This document shows positions 1-5,398 of a DNA stretch of 5,802 nucleotides, piece after piece; the stretch's first letter is position 1; each line of letters opens with the position of its first letter. This stretch comes from JALYUS01 sp038231255. GTDB lineage: Bacteria; Chloroflexota; Chloroflexia; Thermomicrobiales; JALYUS01. A model generated the notes under the pieces. That model ran no database searches, had not been told where the DNA came from, and was given only the letters and a program-made list of their open reading frames with translations. The translations under genes and the position numbers were made by a program. Where the stretch lies: positions 1 to 5,802 of the forward strand of contig JBBRLR010000183.1 in assembly GCA_038231255.1 (NCBI GenBank). Direction: 5' to 3'.

Positions 1-405
1 CGGGTAGATGCGCTGCCCCGTCGCCGCACACACATCGATCAGGTTGCCGGAGGGGTCGGTGACGACCGAGACGACACCATCGCAGTAGCGGGGGTCGAAG
101 TAGGTGCTGACGACGGTGTTGGCGGGGTAGCCGGTACCGGTGGTGTTCGGGGCGACGTAGGTGGGGTAGCCGCTGTTGGTGTTGGAGACGGCGGTGCCGG
201 TACCGGAGTTGTAGCAGGTGAAGTAGTTGATGCAGATCGTGCTGTCGTACGTCGTCGGGGCTGCCGCGCCCACAGCACCGGCGTGGCTAATCGCGAGCAG
301 GAGCGCGATGCACCCTACCGCGCCAAGGACAAGCCAGCGGAGCAGGCCGGACGCGCGCGTATCGAATGAAGCAGCCACTGAGCCATCCGGGGAATGAACG
401 ATCAT
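1..405 (-). CDS. Exported cysteine-containing protein of unknown function (partial, C-terminus outside window)
   Basis: An open frame of 135 codons reads from ATG at 405 down to base 1 with no stop, so the gene continues beyond the left edge. The start is well supported: AGGAGGT (complement of 411-417) sits 5 bases upstream. The protein begins with about 21 polar residues containing arginines (R17, R23). A hydrophobic helix follows at about residues 22-41 (LLRWLVLGAVGCIALLLAIS), then an Ala-rich stretch at about 42-50 that could hold a signal-peptidase site. The rest is rich in Thr, Asn, Gly, Tyr and Pro, with cysteines at 58, 64, 108 and 126 that could form disulfides outside the cell. The segment from about 101 (TYFDPRYCDGVVSVVTD) to 135 is more domain-like. 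I do not recognise the family. Export, or membrane anchoring by an uncleaved N-terminal helix, is inferred from composition. The opposite-phase minus-strand ORF at 39-278 is a Pro/Thr-rich shadow of this gene. Confidence 0.8.
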   Translation of the reverse strand, partial: MIVHSPDGSVAASFDTRASGLLRWLVLGAVGCIALLLAISHAGAVGAAAPTTYDSTICINYFTCYNSGTGTAVSNTNSGYPTYVAPNTTGTGYPANTVVSTYFDPRYCDGVVSVVTDPSGNLIDVCAATGQRIYP

Positions 406-458
406 GGGAAACCTCCTCAAAGCGACCTGCTTACACAGGGGACACCGACGGGACCAAT

Positions 459-535
459 ACTTTCCATAATACGCGCATTCACCGGAAAGTCTACACTTTA
501 TTAAAATCCGATAGTTTAACCGTCTGTAGGAAAGT
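459..535. promoter_or_regulatory. Cluster of AAAGT/ACTTT half-sites in the divergent intergenic region
   Basis: ACTTTCC at 459-465 is the inverted complement of GGAAAGT at 484-490. The same GGAAAGT recurs directly at 529-535. AAAGT at 486-490 also pairs with ACTTT at 495-499 across 4 bases. The first inverted pair brackets the putative -10 and overlaps the putative -35 of the minus-strand promoter. This could be an operator for a regulator shared by the two divergent genes. Such short AT-rich motifs can also arise by chance, so this is a weak call. Confidence 0.22.
466..493 (-). promoter_or_regulatory. Candidate sigma-70-type promoter for the exported-protein gene
   Basis: Read on the minus strand, TAGACT (488-493, 4 of 6 to TTGACA) is followed by a 16-base spacer and TATTAT (466-471, 5 of 6 to TATAAT). 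Transcription would start near 459, leaving a leader of roughly 55 bases before the ATG at 405. The surrounding 455-520 stretch is clearly more AT-rich than the coding regions, as expected of a promoter region. The call is by consensus only. An opposing promoter for moeA should lie in the same region, but I find only weak matches for it. Confidence 0.4.
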
Positions 536-625
536 GGTGTGCGGGGCGGTGGTATCGGCGTGGAGAACGCAATGCCTGTTACAATCGTCGTAGATCAGAA
601 TGACCTACCGATGCGGAGGGAAATC

Positions 626-1852
626 GTGTCCACCGAAAATGCACTTGACCGTCTCCTTGACCCTGCCGAAGCGGCCGCGATTATCCGCGCCCACACCACT
701 GTGCTGCCCACCGAGCGCGCCGATCTGGCGAACCTCGCCGGGCGCGTCCTGATGGAGGACGCGGTGAGCGATGAAGACCAGCCGCCCTTCCCCGCCGCGA
801 CGATGGACGGTTATGCGGTGATTGCCGACGATCAGACCTCGGTACGGCGCATCGTTGGCGATCAATTCGCCGGTACGGTTGAGGCGTTTCATGTGGAACG
901 AGGCACAGCGGCCTATATCACGACGGGCGCGCCCCTGCCGCCCGGTGCAGACGCAGTCGTGCAGATCGAACGGACGACCCAAACGCCGGAGGGCGTGCGA
1001 ATCGGCGAGATGCCGCGCGCGGGGCAGAATATCCGCCCAGTCGGCAGCGACGTGCGGCGCGGCGATCGCGTCTTATCCGCCGGAACGGTCCTTACCCCGG
1101 CGGCGGTCGGACTGCTCGCCTCGCTCGGCCGACCGGACGCGCTCGTAACGCGGCGACCGCGCGTGAGCGTGCTGGCGACGGGGGATGAACTCGTCGAACC
1201 GGGGCAACCGCTCGGGCCGGGGCAAATCCGCGACTCGAACCGCTTCGCGCTCTTCGCCGCCCTCGCGCCGCTCGGCGTGACGGTCGCCTACGCAGGCCTC
1301 GCACCGGACACGGACGCCGCCCAACGCGCCTTCCTGATCGAGCGCATCGCCGATTCTGATGTCGTCATCACCTCTGGCGGCGTCTCGATGGGGCGGAAGG
1401 ACTTAATCAAGGGCCTGCTCGTCGAACTGGCGACGGTGCATTTTCGCCAGGTACGGATGCGCCCCGGCAAGCCGTTCACGTTTGCGACCGCCGGGCGGGA
1501 AATAACAACGCTGCTGTTTGGGTTGCCCGGCAATCCGGTCTCAGGCCTTGTCGGTTTCGAGGTCTTCGTCCGCCCCGCGCTGCTCGCCATGCAAGGGCGC
1601 CGACAAATGGATCGCCCAATTGCCCGTGTCCGCCTCGCGCATGATGTGACGCCGATTGATCGCATTGACTATATGCGCGTCGCGCTCCGCCGTGCGGATG
1701 ACGGCGTGCTGGAAGCGACCTCGACCGGGCCGCAGCAATCGTCCCGGCTCGCCTCGTTCATCGGTGCGGACGCCCTCGCCATCATCCCGCCGCGCGCTGT
1801 ACCCTACGCGGCGGGCGAGATGGTGGATGCGCTGTTGCTTGGCGGCGGATAA
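626..1852 (+). CDS. moeA: Molybdopterin molybdotransferase MoeA (molybdenum insertase)
   Basis: MoeA inserts molybdate into adenylylated molybdopterin, the last step of molybdenum cofactor synthesis in the cytoplasm. In a 408-residue protein starting at GTG 626, I see MDGYAV at 60-65, TTGAPLPPGADAVV at 99-112, the IRPVGSD region at 136-142, ATGDEL at 184-189 with DSN at 203-205, SGGVSMG at 250-256, RPGKP at 279-283 and GLPGNPVS at 299-306. The C-terminal beta domain runs from about 328 to 405. These match the order and spacing of E. coli MoeA, including the conserved acidic residues of the active cleft and the MoaB/MogA-like domain III. GTG 626 has GGAGGG (615-620) at 5 bases and gives MSTENALDRLL, which aligns with the family N-terminus. 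ATG 572 (GGAG at 562-565, 6 bases) would add 18 residues of less GC-biased codons, and GTG 539 would add 29. No other cofactor genes lie nearby. Function is secure; only the start is in doubt. Confidence 0.96.
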   Translation: MSTENALDRLLDPAEAAAIIRAHTTVLPTERADLANLAGRVLMEDAVSDEDQPPFPAATMDGYAVIADDQTSVRRIVGDQFAGTVEAFHVERGTAAYITTGAPLPPGADAVVQIERTTQTPEGVRIGEMPRAGQNIRPVGSDVRRGDRVLSAGTVLTPAAVGLLASLGRPDALVTRRPRVSVLATGDELVEPGQPLGPGQIRDSNRFALFAALAPLGVTVAYAGLAPDTDAAQRAFLIERIADSDVVITSGGVSMGRKDLIKGLLVELATVHFRQVRMRPGKPFTFATAGREITTLLFGLPGNPVSGLVGFEVFVRPALLAMQGRRQMDRPIARVRLAHDVTPIDRIDYMRVALRRADDGVLEATSTGPQQSSRLASFIGADALAIIPPRAVPYAAGEMVDALLLGGG

Positions 1853-1972
1853 ACATCGGCGTATCGCCCGCGATTCACCCGATATTGCGACCTGCCGTTG
1901 ACACGCGCACCTCGCTGCGGCGAAACTCCGCACCGGATGAAGTAATCGCGAACAAGAATGGGGAGGTCGCCA

Positions 1973-2539
1973 ATGGCAACAGACACGGGGAGCAAACCGC
2001 AGTTCTTTCAGGTCGCCACGCTGCCGGATGTGCAAATCCTGTCCACCGTACCCGAATTGAAGGCGCGGCTCGTCGCGGGTGACCGCTTGTTGGCGATGTT
2101 CGGAAATGCCGAGCCGAACGCCTCATTGCCGCTACATAGCCACCCGCACGAGCAGATCACGTACGTCCTCGAAGGCGCGATCCACTTCCAGGTCGGCGAT
2201 GCGGGGCACGATCTCGTTCCCGGCGAAGGCCTCGTGATCCCCGGCGGCGTCACCCACGGTGGCATACGCGTCGGCCCGGAGGGTTGCCGGTTCGTCGAAA
2301 TCTTCACCCCCCTCCGCGATGAGTACGTCGCGCTGATGCCGAAAGCGGACAAGACGCATCAAGGCGAACGACCGCGTGCGACACCGGCCGAGAGTGCGCC
2401 GGAGAAGGTGCAAACCGCTGCACCGCTCGAACACACGCCCAGCCCGGAAGACCTCTATGAGCCGGGTGGCGGCAACCCTTCACCCGGCGCGGACATCGAG
2501 GATGAAGCGCCCCCAGATCGCGGCGGTCGAACGTATTAA
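1973..2539 (+). CDS. Single-domain cupin protein with disordered C-terminal tail
   Basis: A compact cupin barrel occupies about residues 10-120 of 188. Motif 1 is HSHPHEQITYVLEG (55-68). Motif 2 is GEGLVIPGGVTHGG (84-97). Likely metal ligands are H55, H57 and H95, with Q61 where many cupins have Glu. The HxHxxEQ form is common in small sugar-acid-type cupins such as KdgF, but I cannot assign a substrate. From about residue 122 the chain is low-complexity, rich in Pro, Glu, Asp and Gly, and probably disordered; that tail is unusual for a small cupin. The start at ATG 1973 has GGAGGT (1962-1967) at 5 bases. The in-frame ATG at 1958 lies upstream of that site and is less likely. The gene follows moeA by 120 bases, so it need not share its promoter. 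A perfect TTGACA at 1898-1903 lies in that gap but lacks a good -10. Confidence 0.88.
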   Translation: MATDTGSKPQFFQVATLPDVQILSTVPELKARLVAGDRLLAMFGNAEPNASLPLHSHPHEQITYVLEGAIHFQVGDAGHDLVPGEGLVIPGGVTHGGIRVGPEGCRFVEIFTPLRDEYVALMPKADKTHQGERPRATPAESAPEKVQTAAPLEHTPSPEDLYEPGGGNPSPGADIEDEAPPDRGGRTY

Positions 2540-2543
2540 TCTC

Positions 2544-2654
2544 TTTCGAACCGCCAGTACTCTAAGGACGCCAAGAAGAGAAGAGGAAGATAGAAAGACC
2601 GTACCCCTTCTTTTCCGCGTTTCTTGGCGTCCTTGGCGTCTTGGCGGTTCGAAA
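2544..2654. repeat. Imperfect 34-bp inverted repeat with phased TTGGCG units between convergent genes
   Basis: The left arm (2544-2577) and right arm (2621-2654) are inverted complements matching at 30 of 34 positions. There are perfect outer 13-base (TTTCGAACCGCCA) and inner 14-base (AAGGACGCCAAGAA) blocks, and a 7-base middle that differs. The loop is 43 bases and purine-rich on its left side. The right arm contains three units phased at 8-9 bases, TTGGCGTCC, TTGGCGTC and TTGGCGGTT. The left arm has lost the middle unit. The repeat starts 4 bases after the cupin stop and ends 7 bases before the stop of the minus-strand gene, so it fills a tail-to-tail junction. It could stop transcription from both sides, but neither side has a T-run, so a classical intrinsic terminator is not shown. 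The unit resembles dispersed intergenic repeats I remember from several bacterial phyla; that needs a search. Confidence 0.85.
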
Positions 2655-2661
2655 CGAATCC

Positions 2662-3096
2662 TTATTCAATCTGATACGCGGCGACATCGAAGACCATCGG
2701 GTTGAGCGTGGCGAGTAGGACACTATCGAGCGCTTCCAGTTCCTCTTTTTGCAACGCGCGATCCGGCACGATCAGCGTCAGTTGCCGCCCATTGGAGCGG
2801 CAATAACCGAGCAGCGCCGTAAGCGTGTCCAGCCCGTCACGGTTGCCGAGCGCGTCAGTCGGCAAGACGGCATAGATATAGCGCAGCGTATAAACGCCGT
2901 CAGCATTCGGATACCAGAACTCGATATCCGGCACGACACCGCGCCGTACACCGGGCATTGGTAGCCCTTCGATATTTGCTCGCAATTTCGCCTGCGGCCA
3001 CCGCCCCGCCAGCCCCTCGACGAGCCAGCGCACCCATTCCTCGCGCGGCGCAGTATTCGCTGGAATTTCTGCGCTTTCCACACCGTTGCTATCCAT
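2662..3096 (-). CDS. Hypothetical protein, possibly a divergent nuclease-fold domain
   Basis: This encodes 144 residues with a mixed alpha/beta pattern and no signal peptide or membrane segment. An amphipathic helix (EEWVRWLVEGLAGRWPQ, about 19-35) is followed by RRGVVPDIEFWYP (51-63), a strand LRYIYAVLP (71-79), a helix around 88-100 (GLDTLTALLGYCR) and a strand QLTLIVPD (105-112). The order PD-strand-strand-helix-strand with a final VPD recalls small PD-(D/E)XK-like proteins. However, the E-x-K dyad expected on the strand after PD is not present (it reads Y-I-Y-A-V), so any such fold would be catalytically dead; this is low-confidence inference. ATG 3096 is preceded by GGAAGGGG about 11 bases upstream, a loosely spaced ribosome site. 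The gene is divergent from the 3191 gene with 94 bases between starts. Its stop abuts the inverted repeat at 2544-2654. Confidence 0.78.
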   Translation of the reverse strand: MDSNGVESAEIPANTAPREEWVRWLVEGLAGRWPQAKLRANIEGLPMPGVRRGVVPDIEFWYPNADGVYTLRYIYAVLPTDALGNRDGLDTLTALLGYCRSNGRQLTLIVPDRALQKEELEALDSVLLATLNPMVFDVAAYQIE

Positions 3097-3190
3097 CGTT
3101 GATACTGCCCCTTCCGAGATTCGCTGCTGGTATTCTACTCTGCATCGGCGTATCCATTGCGCGAGTACGTCGTAAGCGAGGTGAGAACAA

Positions 3191-3541
3191 ATGTCGAATG
3201 ATTTCGTCGAGGAAATGAACGAGCGGATACGCGCGCAACGGACGCAGCGTCAGCGCGACCAAGGGGCGTATGGCGAACTTTTCAATGAGGTTGCGCGGAT
3301 CCTGTATCAGCATGACTTCATGAGTCTCGCCACGATCGGCTGTCCGGTAGACGAGTATGACCCGGAAACGCGAACCATTGTTCCTCGTTTGCACGAAGCG
3401 GCCTCACCGGACGAACTTGCTACGATCATTGAAGAGGAATTCGTTCGGTGGTTTGGTGCACAGCCATCCGGTTCGCAGGAATGGTTCGCGAAAGTCGCGC
3501 GGGATGTCTGGAGTGCATGGGAGAGATATGCCGCTCAGTGA
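3191..3541 (+). CDS. Small conserved-type hypothetical protein (DUF1871-like pattern)
   Basis: This encodes 116 residues, soluble and charged. The N-terminal 25 residues are helical and rich in Arg, Gln and Glu (NERIRAQRTQRQRDQ). A domain-like core follows: LYQHDFM (38-44), CPVDEYDPETRTIVPRL (51-67), SPDELATIIEEEFVRWFG (72-89) and a last helix WFAKVARDVWSAWERY (98-113). The combination HD...DEYDPE...RWFG is a pattern I associate with DUF1871-type small proteins of unknown function; the link is from memory and unverified. The start is well supported by AGGTG (3179-3183) 7 bases before ATG. The gene is transcribed away from the 2662-3096 gene across a 94-base gap that must hold both promoters. 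Only a TAGAAT-like -10 for the minus strand (3132-3137) is visible there, without a matching -35. It ends 23 bases before the convergent pseudogene. Confidence 0.85.
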   Translation: MSNDFVEEMNERIRAQRTQRQRDQGAYGELFNEVARILYQHDFMSLATIGCPVDEYDPETRTIVPRLHEAASPDELATIIEEEFVRWFGAQPSGSQEWFAKVARDVWSAWERYAAQ

Positions 3542-3564
3542 TTTAGGGCGATCGGGTCAGATTC

Positions 3565-3920
3565 CTATGGCGCTGATTGTCTCGCGCGGTGAATCAATCC
3601 CATCCCTTGCGCCACCATGATAACGGTACCGATCCCGGAATCACAAAGTAGCGCCCATGAACGCGCTACATCCGACCCGTACGTTTCAATCTCTTCACGA
3701 ACGTAGAGCAGCCCTTCACGTTCAGTATCGTAGTCCTCGATAAGATTACCCGATGCGTTATCCCAAAGTTGGGTAGTGGGTCAGTTTGACGATTTCTCGC
3801 CGTTGTAGCAAGCCTCTAAAGTTCAAACTGACCCACTACCCAAAGTTGATACGTCGTCGTTTCTACCATCTCTTCTTCGCTCACGAGAACGAGGCGACAT
3901 TCTGGGACGCACCTTGTCAT
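3565..3920 (-). pseudogene. Small hypothetical gene interrupted by a MITE-like insertion
   Basis: On the minus strand, ATG at 3920 opens a frame that reads through TTTYQLW and then enters the element at 3841. There it continues as VVGQFEL and stops at TAG (3816-3818), giving 34 residues. Removing the 71-bp element plus one 6-bp target copy restores a continuous 92-codon frame ending at TAG (3565-3567), with TYQLWDNASGNLIEDYDTER across the junction. The restored core (about residues 22-67) has the pattern of small proteins reading Y-x-L-x-D-x-x-x-G-N-L-I ... T-E-x-E ... V-R, known to me only as hypothetical. No further stop or frameshift appears, so the damage looks recent. The true start may be the internal ATG at 3869 or GTG at 3884, because 3920 lacks a Shine-Dalgarno site. 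The insertion of 77 bp shifts the frame, so the downstream half is made only if translation restarts. Confidence 0.82.
3771..3841. mobile_element. 71-bp MITE-like element with 19-bp terminal inverted repeats
   Basis: GGGTAGTGGGTCAGTTTGA (3771-3789) and its exact inverted complement (3823-3841) bound a 33-base centre with no coding capacity. AAAGTT occurs immediately outside both ends (3765-3770 and 3842-3847), consistent with a 6-bp target-site duplication. Because the end bases are shared, the direct repeat can be read as up to CCCAAAGTTG. Removing one copy restores the host reading frame, which confirms the boundaries. It has no transposase, so it would have been moved in trans by an element with the same ends. 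I cannot assign the insertion-sequence family. Transcribed in either direction, the element would form a long 19-bp stem. Confidence 0.85.
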
Positions 3921-3932
3921 CCCAAATCGCGG

Positions 3933-3961
3933 TTGTCAAATTGATGGCGAGACGCTACTAT
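3933..3961 (+). promoter_or_regulatory. Candidate promoter upstream of the transporter gene
   Basis: TTGTCA (3933-3938, 5 of 6 to TTGACA), a 17-base spacer and TACTAT (3956-3961, 4 of 6 to TATAAT) lie on the plus strand. Transcription would begin near 3968, giving a leader of about 200 bases before the transporter start at 4166. That leader contains the 34-codon ORF and the hairpin. The same bases read on the minus strand contain a perfect TTGACA (3934-3939) that could instead serve the disrupted gene, but no -10 is seen for it. Confidence 0.33.
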
Positions 3962-3980
3962 CCTTGCGGAGGTAGCCGAG

Positions 3981-4085
3981 ATGCACCGGACACTCGCTGA
4001 GCGGCACTGGTTCAGCCGGAAACACGCGCAAACATTCAATCTGGCCGCGTATCCCCCTGTTATGCCAGGATACGCGGCAGGATAG
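3981..4085 (+). CDS. Possible small ORF / leader peptide (34 residues)
   Basis: ATG 3981 is preceded by a full GGAGGT (3968-3973) at 7 bases, the ideal arrangement, and the frame runs 34 codons to TAG at 4083-4085. The peptide starts MHRTLAERHWFSRKHAQ and ends PVMPGYAAG. It is basic and has no membrane segment, signal peptide or run of regulatory codons that I can identify. Its last third is encoded by the hairpin at 4044-4078, so translation would melt or be slowed by that stem. It sits between a candidate promoter and the transporter gene, which would suit a leader peptide. It could equally be a chance frame or a gene remnant. The strong ribosome site is the only real evidence. Confidence 0.3.
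   Translation: MHRTLAERHWFSRKHAQTFNLAAYPPVMPGYAAG
4044..4078. repeat. Perfect 11-bp inverted repeat (hairpin) in the transporter leader
   Basis: GCCGCGTATCC (4044-4054) and GGATACGCGGC (4068-4078) are exact inverted complements around a 13-base loop. After two mismatches, three more pairs are possible outside. The stem is GC-rich and would be stable in RNA. No T-run follows, so it is not a typical intrinsic terminator. It may be an mRNA structure in the leader, an operator, or a small dispersed palindrome. It lies about 90 bases before the transporter start. Confidence 0.7.
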
Positions 4086-4101
4086 AACGGCACGGTTTCG
4101 T

Positions 4102-4117
4102 CCATGCGCCCGCATGG
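4102..4117. repeat. 16-bp palindrome CCATGCG-CC-CGCATGG, possible operator
   Basis: Two 7-base arms (4102-4108 and 4111-4117) are exact inverted complements separated by 2 bases. The spacer is too short for a normal RNA hairpin, so a dimeric DNA-binding protein site is the better reading. It lies about 50 bases upstream of the transporter start, where a repressor site would be plausible. No regulator gene is visible in the window. Confidence 0.35.
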
Positions 4118-4165
4118 CGGTCGTGACGTTATGCTCCTGCCACGGTGTTGGAGGAGCGTCGTACT

Positions 4166-5398
4166 GTGCAGCATTCACCGGAAATCATCGAAGAGGCAAT
4201 CGCCGCGACCGCCGTCCCGCGTTGGCGGCTCCTGCCGTTTATCGCCTTCCAACTGCTCACCGCCGGGACATTCACCTCGTCCATCTGGGTGCTCTGGATG
4301 CTCCATCGCGGCTACACGCTGGGACAGATCGGCATCGCGGAGGCGTGCTACCACATCGCCAAGGTCGCGCTCGAAGTGCCGACAGGCGCGTTCGCCGACA
4401 CAATCGGCCGGAAGTGGAGCCTCGTCATCTCAGCGATCGCCGTGATGGTCGCGACATCACTCATGTGGTGGTCGCCCGTCTTCCCGCTCGTGATGATCGC
4501 GCTGCTGATAGATGGCGCGTCCGGTTCATTCCGCTACGGCGCGGATCAGGCCTACCTCTTCGACGCGCTTAAGGACGAAGGGCGGTCGCACGGCTTCGTC
4601 CGCGTCCTCGCCAACGTGCTCGCCGCGTCGTACTTCGTCGCCGCGCTGATGAGTTGGGCGGGTGCGTGGCTTTCGGAGTGGTCATACGCGTGGCCGTTCA
4701 GCCTCAACATCGCGGCGGCGATCATCACCGGCATCCTCGCCTCGCTCCTGCCGGAACCCGTGCGTACCAGAGAACACCGGACGCTCGGCGGCGTGTATCG
4801 CACGATGCGCATGGGCATTCGCACGGTGCGGGAGCGTCCGGTGTTGCTCCGTCTCGTCCTTTTTGCGGCGTTTTTCTTCACGGCGAACACGCTGGGGAAC
4901 ATCTACCTGCAATCCGTCCTTAAAGGGCATGGCTTCGCGAATGGCGCGATCGGCCTGACGCTCGGCATCTCCGGCATCGTCAGCGCGGCAGCGACATGGC
5001 TCGGCGGGCGGCTGCCGGTAGGGTGGCGGGCATGGATGCCCTTCACGCTACTCGCGGCAGCGATGGCAGTCGGGACAGTCTTTCAAGGGCTGGCGTTGGT
5101 GCCACTGGTGCTCGTCGGGCTAGGTATGCGCGAGGTGGCAATCGGCATCTTCGAACCGCTCTTCTCGACGTGGACCAACGACGAAGCGCCCTCGGAAACG
5201 CGCGCGACGGTGCTCTCGCTCTCGGAGTTCGGCTTCAGCGTGACAATGGTCTGGTCGTTCCCGCTCACCGGCTTGCTCGCCGACCGCGCGGGCTGGGGTG
5301 TCGCGTACGGCGCGGTCGCGGCAGTGCTGATGGTCTTGATCGGCGCGGTGCTGTTGATCGGGAGGAAGACGGTCGTGAAAGGGGGATCGAACGCGTGA
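4166..5398 (+). CDS. Major facilitator superfamily (MFS) transporter
   Basis: This encodes 410 residues with 12 predicted membrane helices, roughly at 21-45, 53-74, 84-103, 105-122, 147-169, 176-195, 225-244, 260-281, 288-309, 311-333, 348-374 and 376-400. MFS motif A appears between helices 2 and 3 as GAFADTIGRK (74-83), with a degenerate copy, GLLADRAG, near 369-376. The stretch SGSFRYGADQAYLFDALKDE (119-138) and ETRATVLSLSEFG (344-356) are typical of a drug-exporter-like MFS group. A charged loop (about 197-224) separates the two halves. Substrate is unknown; small-molecule efflux driven by proton flow is the family default. GTG 4166 is preferred because GAGGAG (4151-4156) lies 9 bases upstream. 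GTG 4145 would start before that site and has none of its own. The stop overlaps the next start by 4 bases (GTGA), so the two genes are very probably translated together. Confidence 0.93.
   Translation: MQHSPEIIEEAIAATAVPRWRLLPFIAFQLLTAGTFTSSIWVLWMLHRGYTLGQIGIAEACYHIAKVALEVPTGAFADTIGRKWSLVISAIAVMVATSLMWWSPVFPLVMIALLIDGASGSFRYGADQAYLFDALKDEGRSHGFVRVLANVLAASYFVAALMSWAGAWLSEWSYAWPFSLNIAAAIITGILASLLPEPVRTREHRTLGGVYRTMRMGIRTVRERPVLLRLVLFAAFFFTANTLGNIYLQSVLKGHGFANGAIGLTLGISGIVSAAATWLGGRLPVGWRAWMPFTLLAAAMAVGTVFQGLALVPLVLVGLGMREVAIGIFEPLFSTWTNDEAPSETRATVLSLSEFGFSVTMVWSFPLTGLLADRAGWGVAYGAVAAVLMVLIGAVLLIGRKTVVKGGSNA

Noticed and set aside
39..278. 79-codon minus-strand ORF rich in Pro and Thr
   Set aside because: It lies inside the exported-protein gene in another phase, and its low-complexity composition is a by-product of that gene's codons.
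366..593. 75-codon plus-strand ORF upstream of moeA
   Set aside because: It runs antisense over the start of the exported-protein gene and through the AT-rich promoter region into moeA; no ribosome site and no domain-like sequence.
1898..1926. Perfect TTGACA at 1898-1903 as promoter for the cupin
   Set aside because: No acceptable -10 at 16-18 bases; the best match is GAAACT (3 of 6).
1541..2035. 164-codon minus-strand ORF over the end of moeA
   Set aside because: Antisense shadow in GC-rich DNA; moeA carries clear family motifs over the same bases.
4044..4085. Intrinsic terminator at the hairpin
   Set aside because: The stem is strong but the following bases (AGGATAGAACGGC) hold no T-run.
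3917..4178. Minus-strand ORFs of 80-85 codons across the transporter leader
   Set aside because: No ribosome site and no recognisable domain, and they span the hairpin region. They overlap the transporter start on the opposite strand. A decayed gene is not excluded but not supported.
4104..4572. Plus-strand ORFs of 113 and 152 codons overlapping the transporter
   Set aside because: Arg/Ser/His-rich translations in alternate phases of the MFS gene, which has clear membrane helices.
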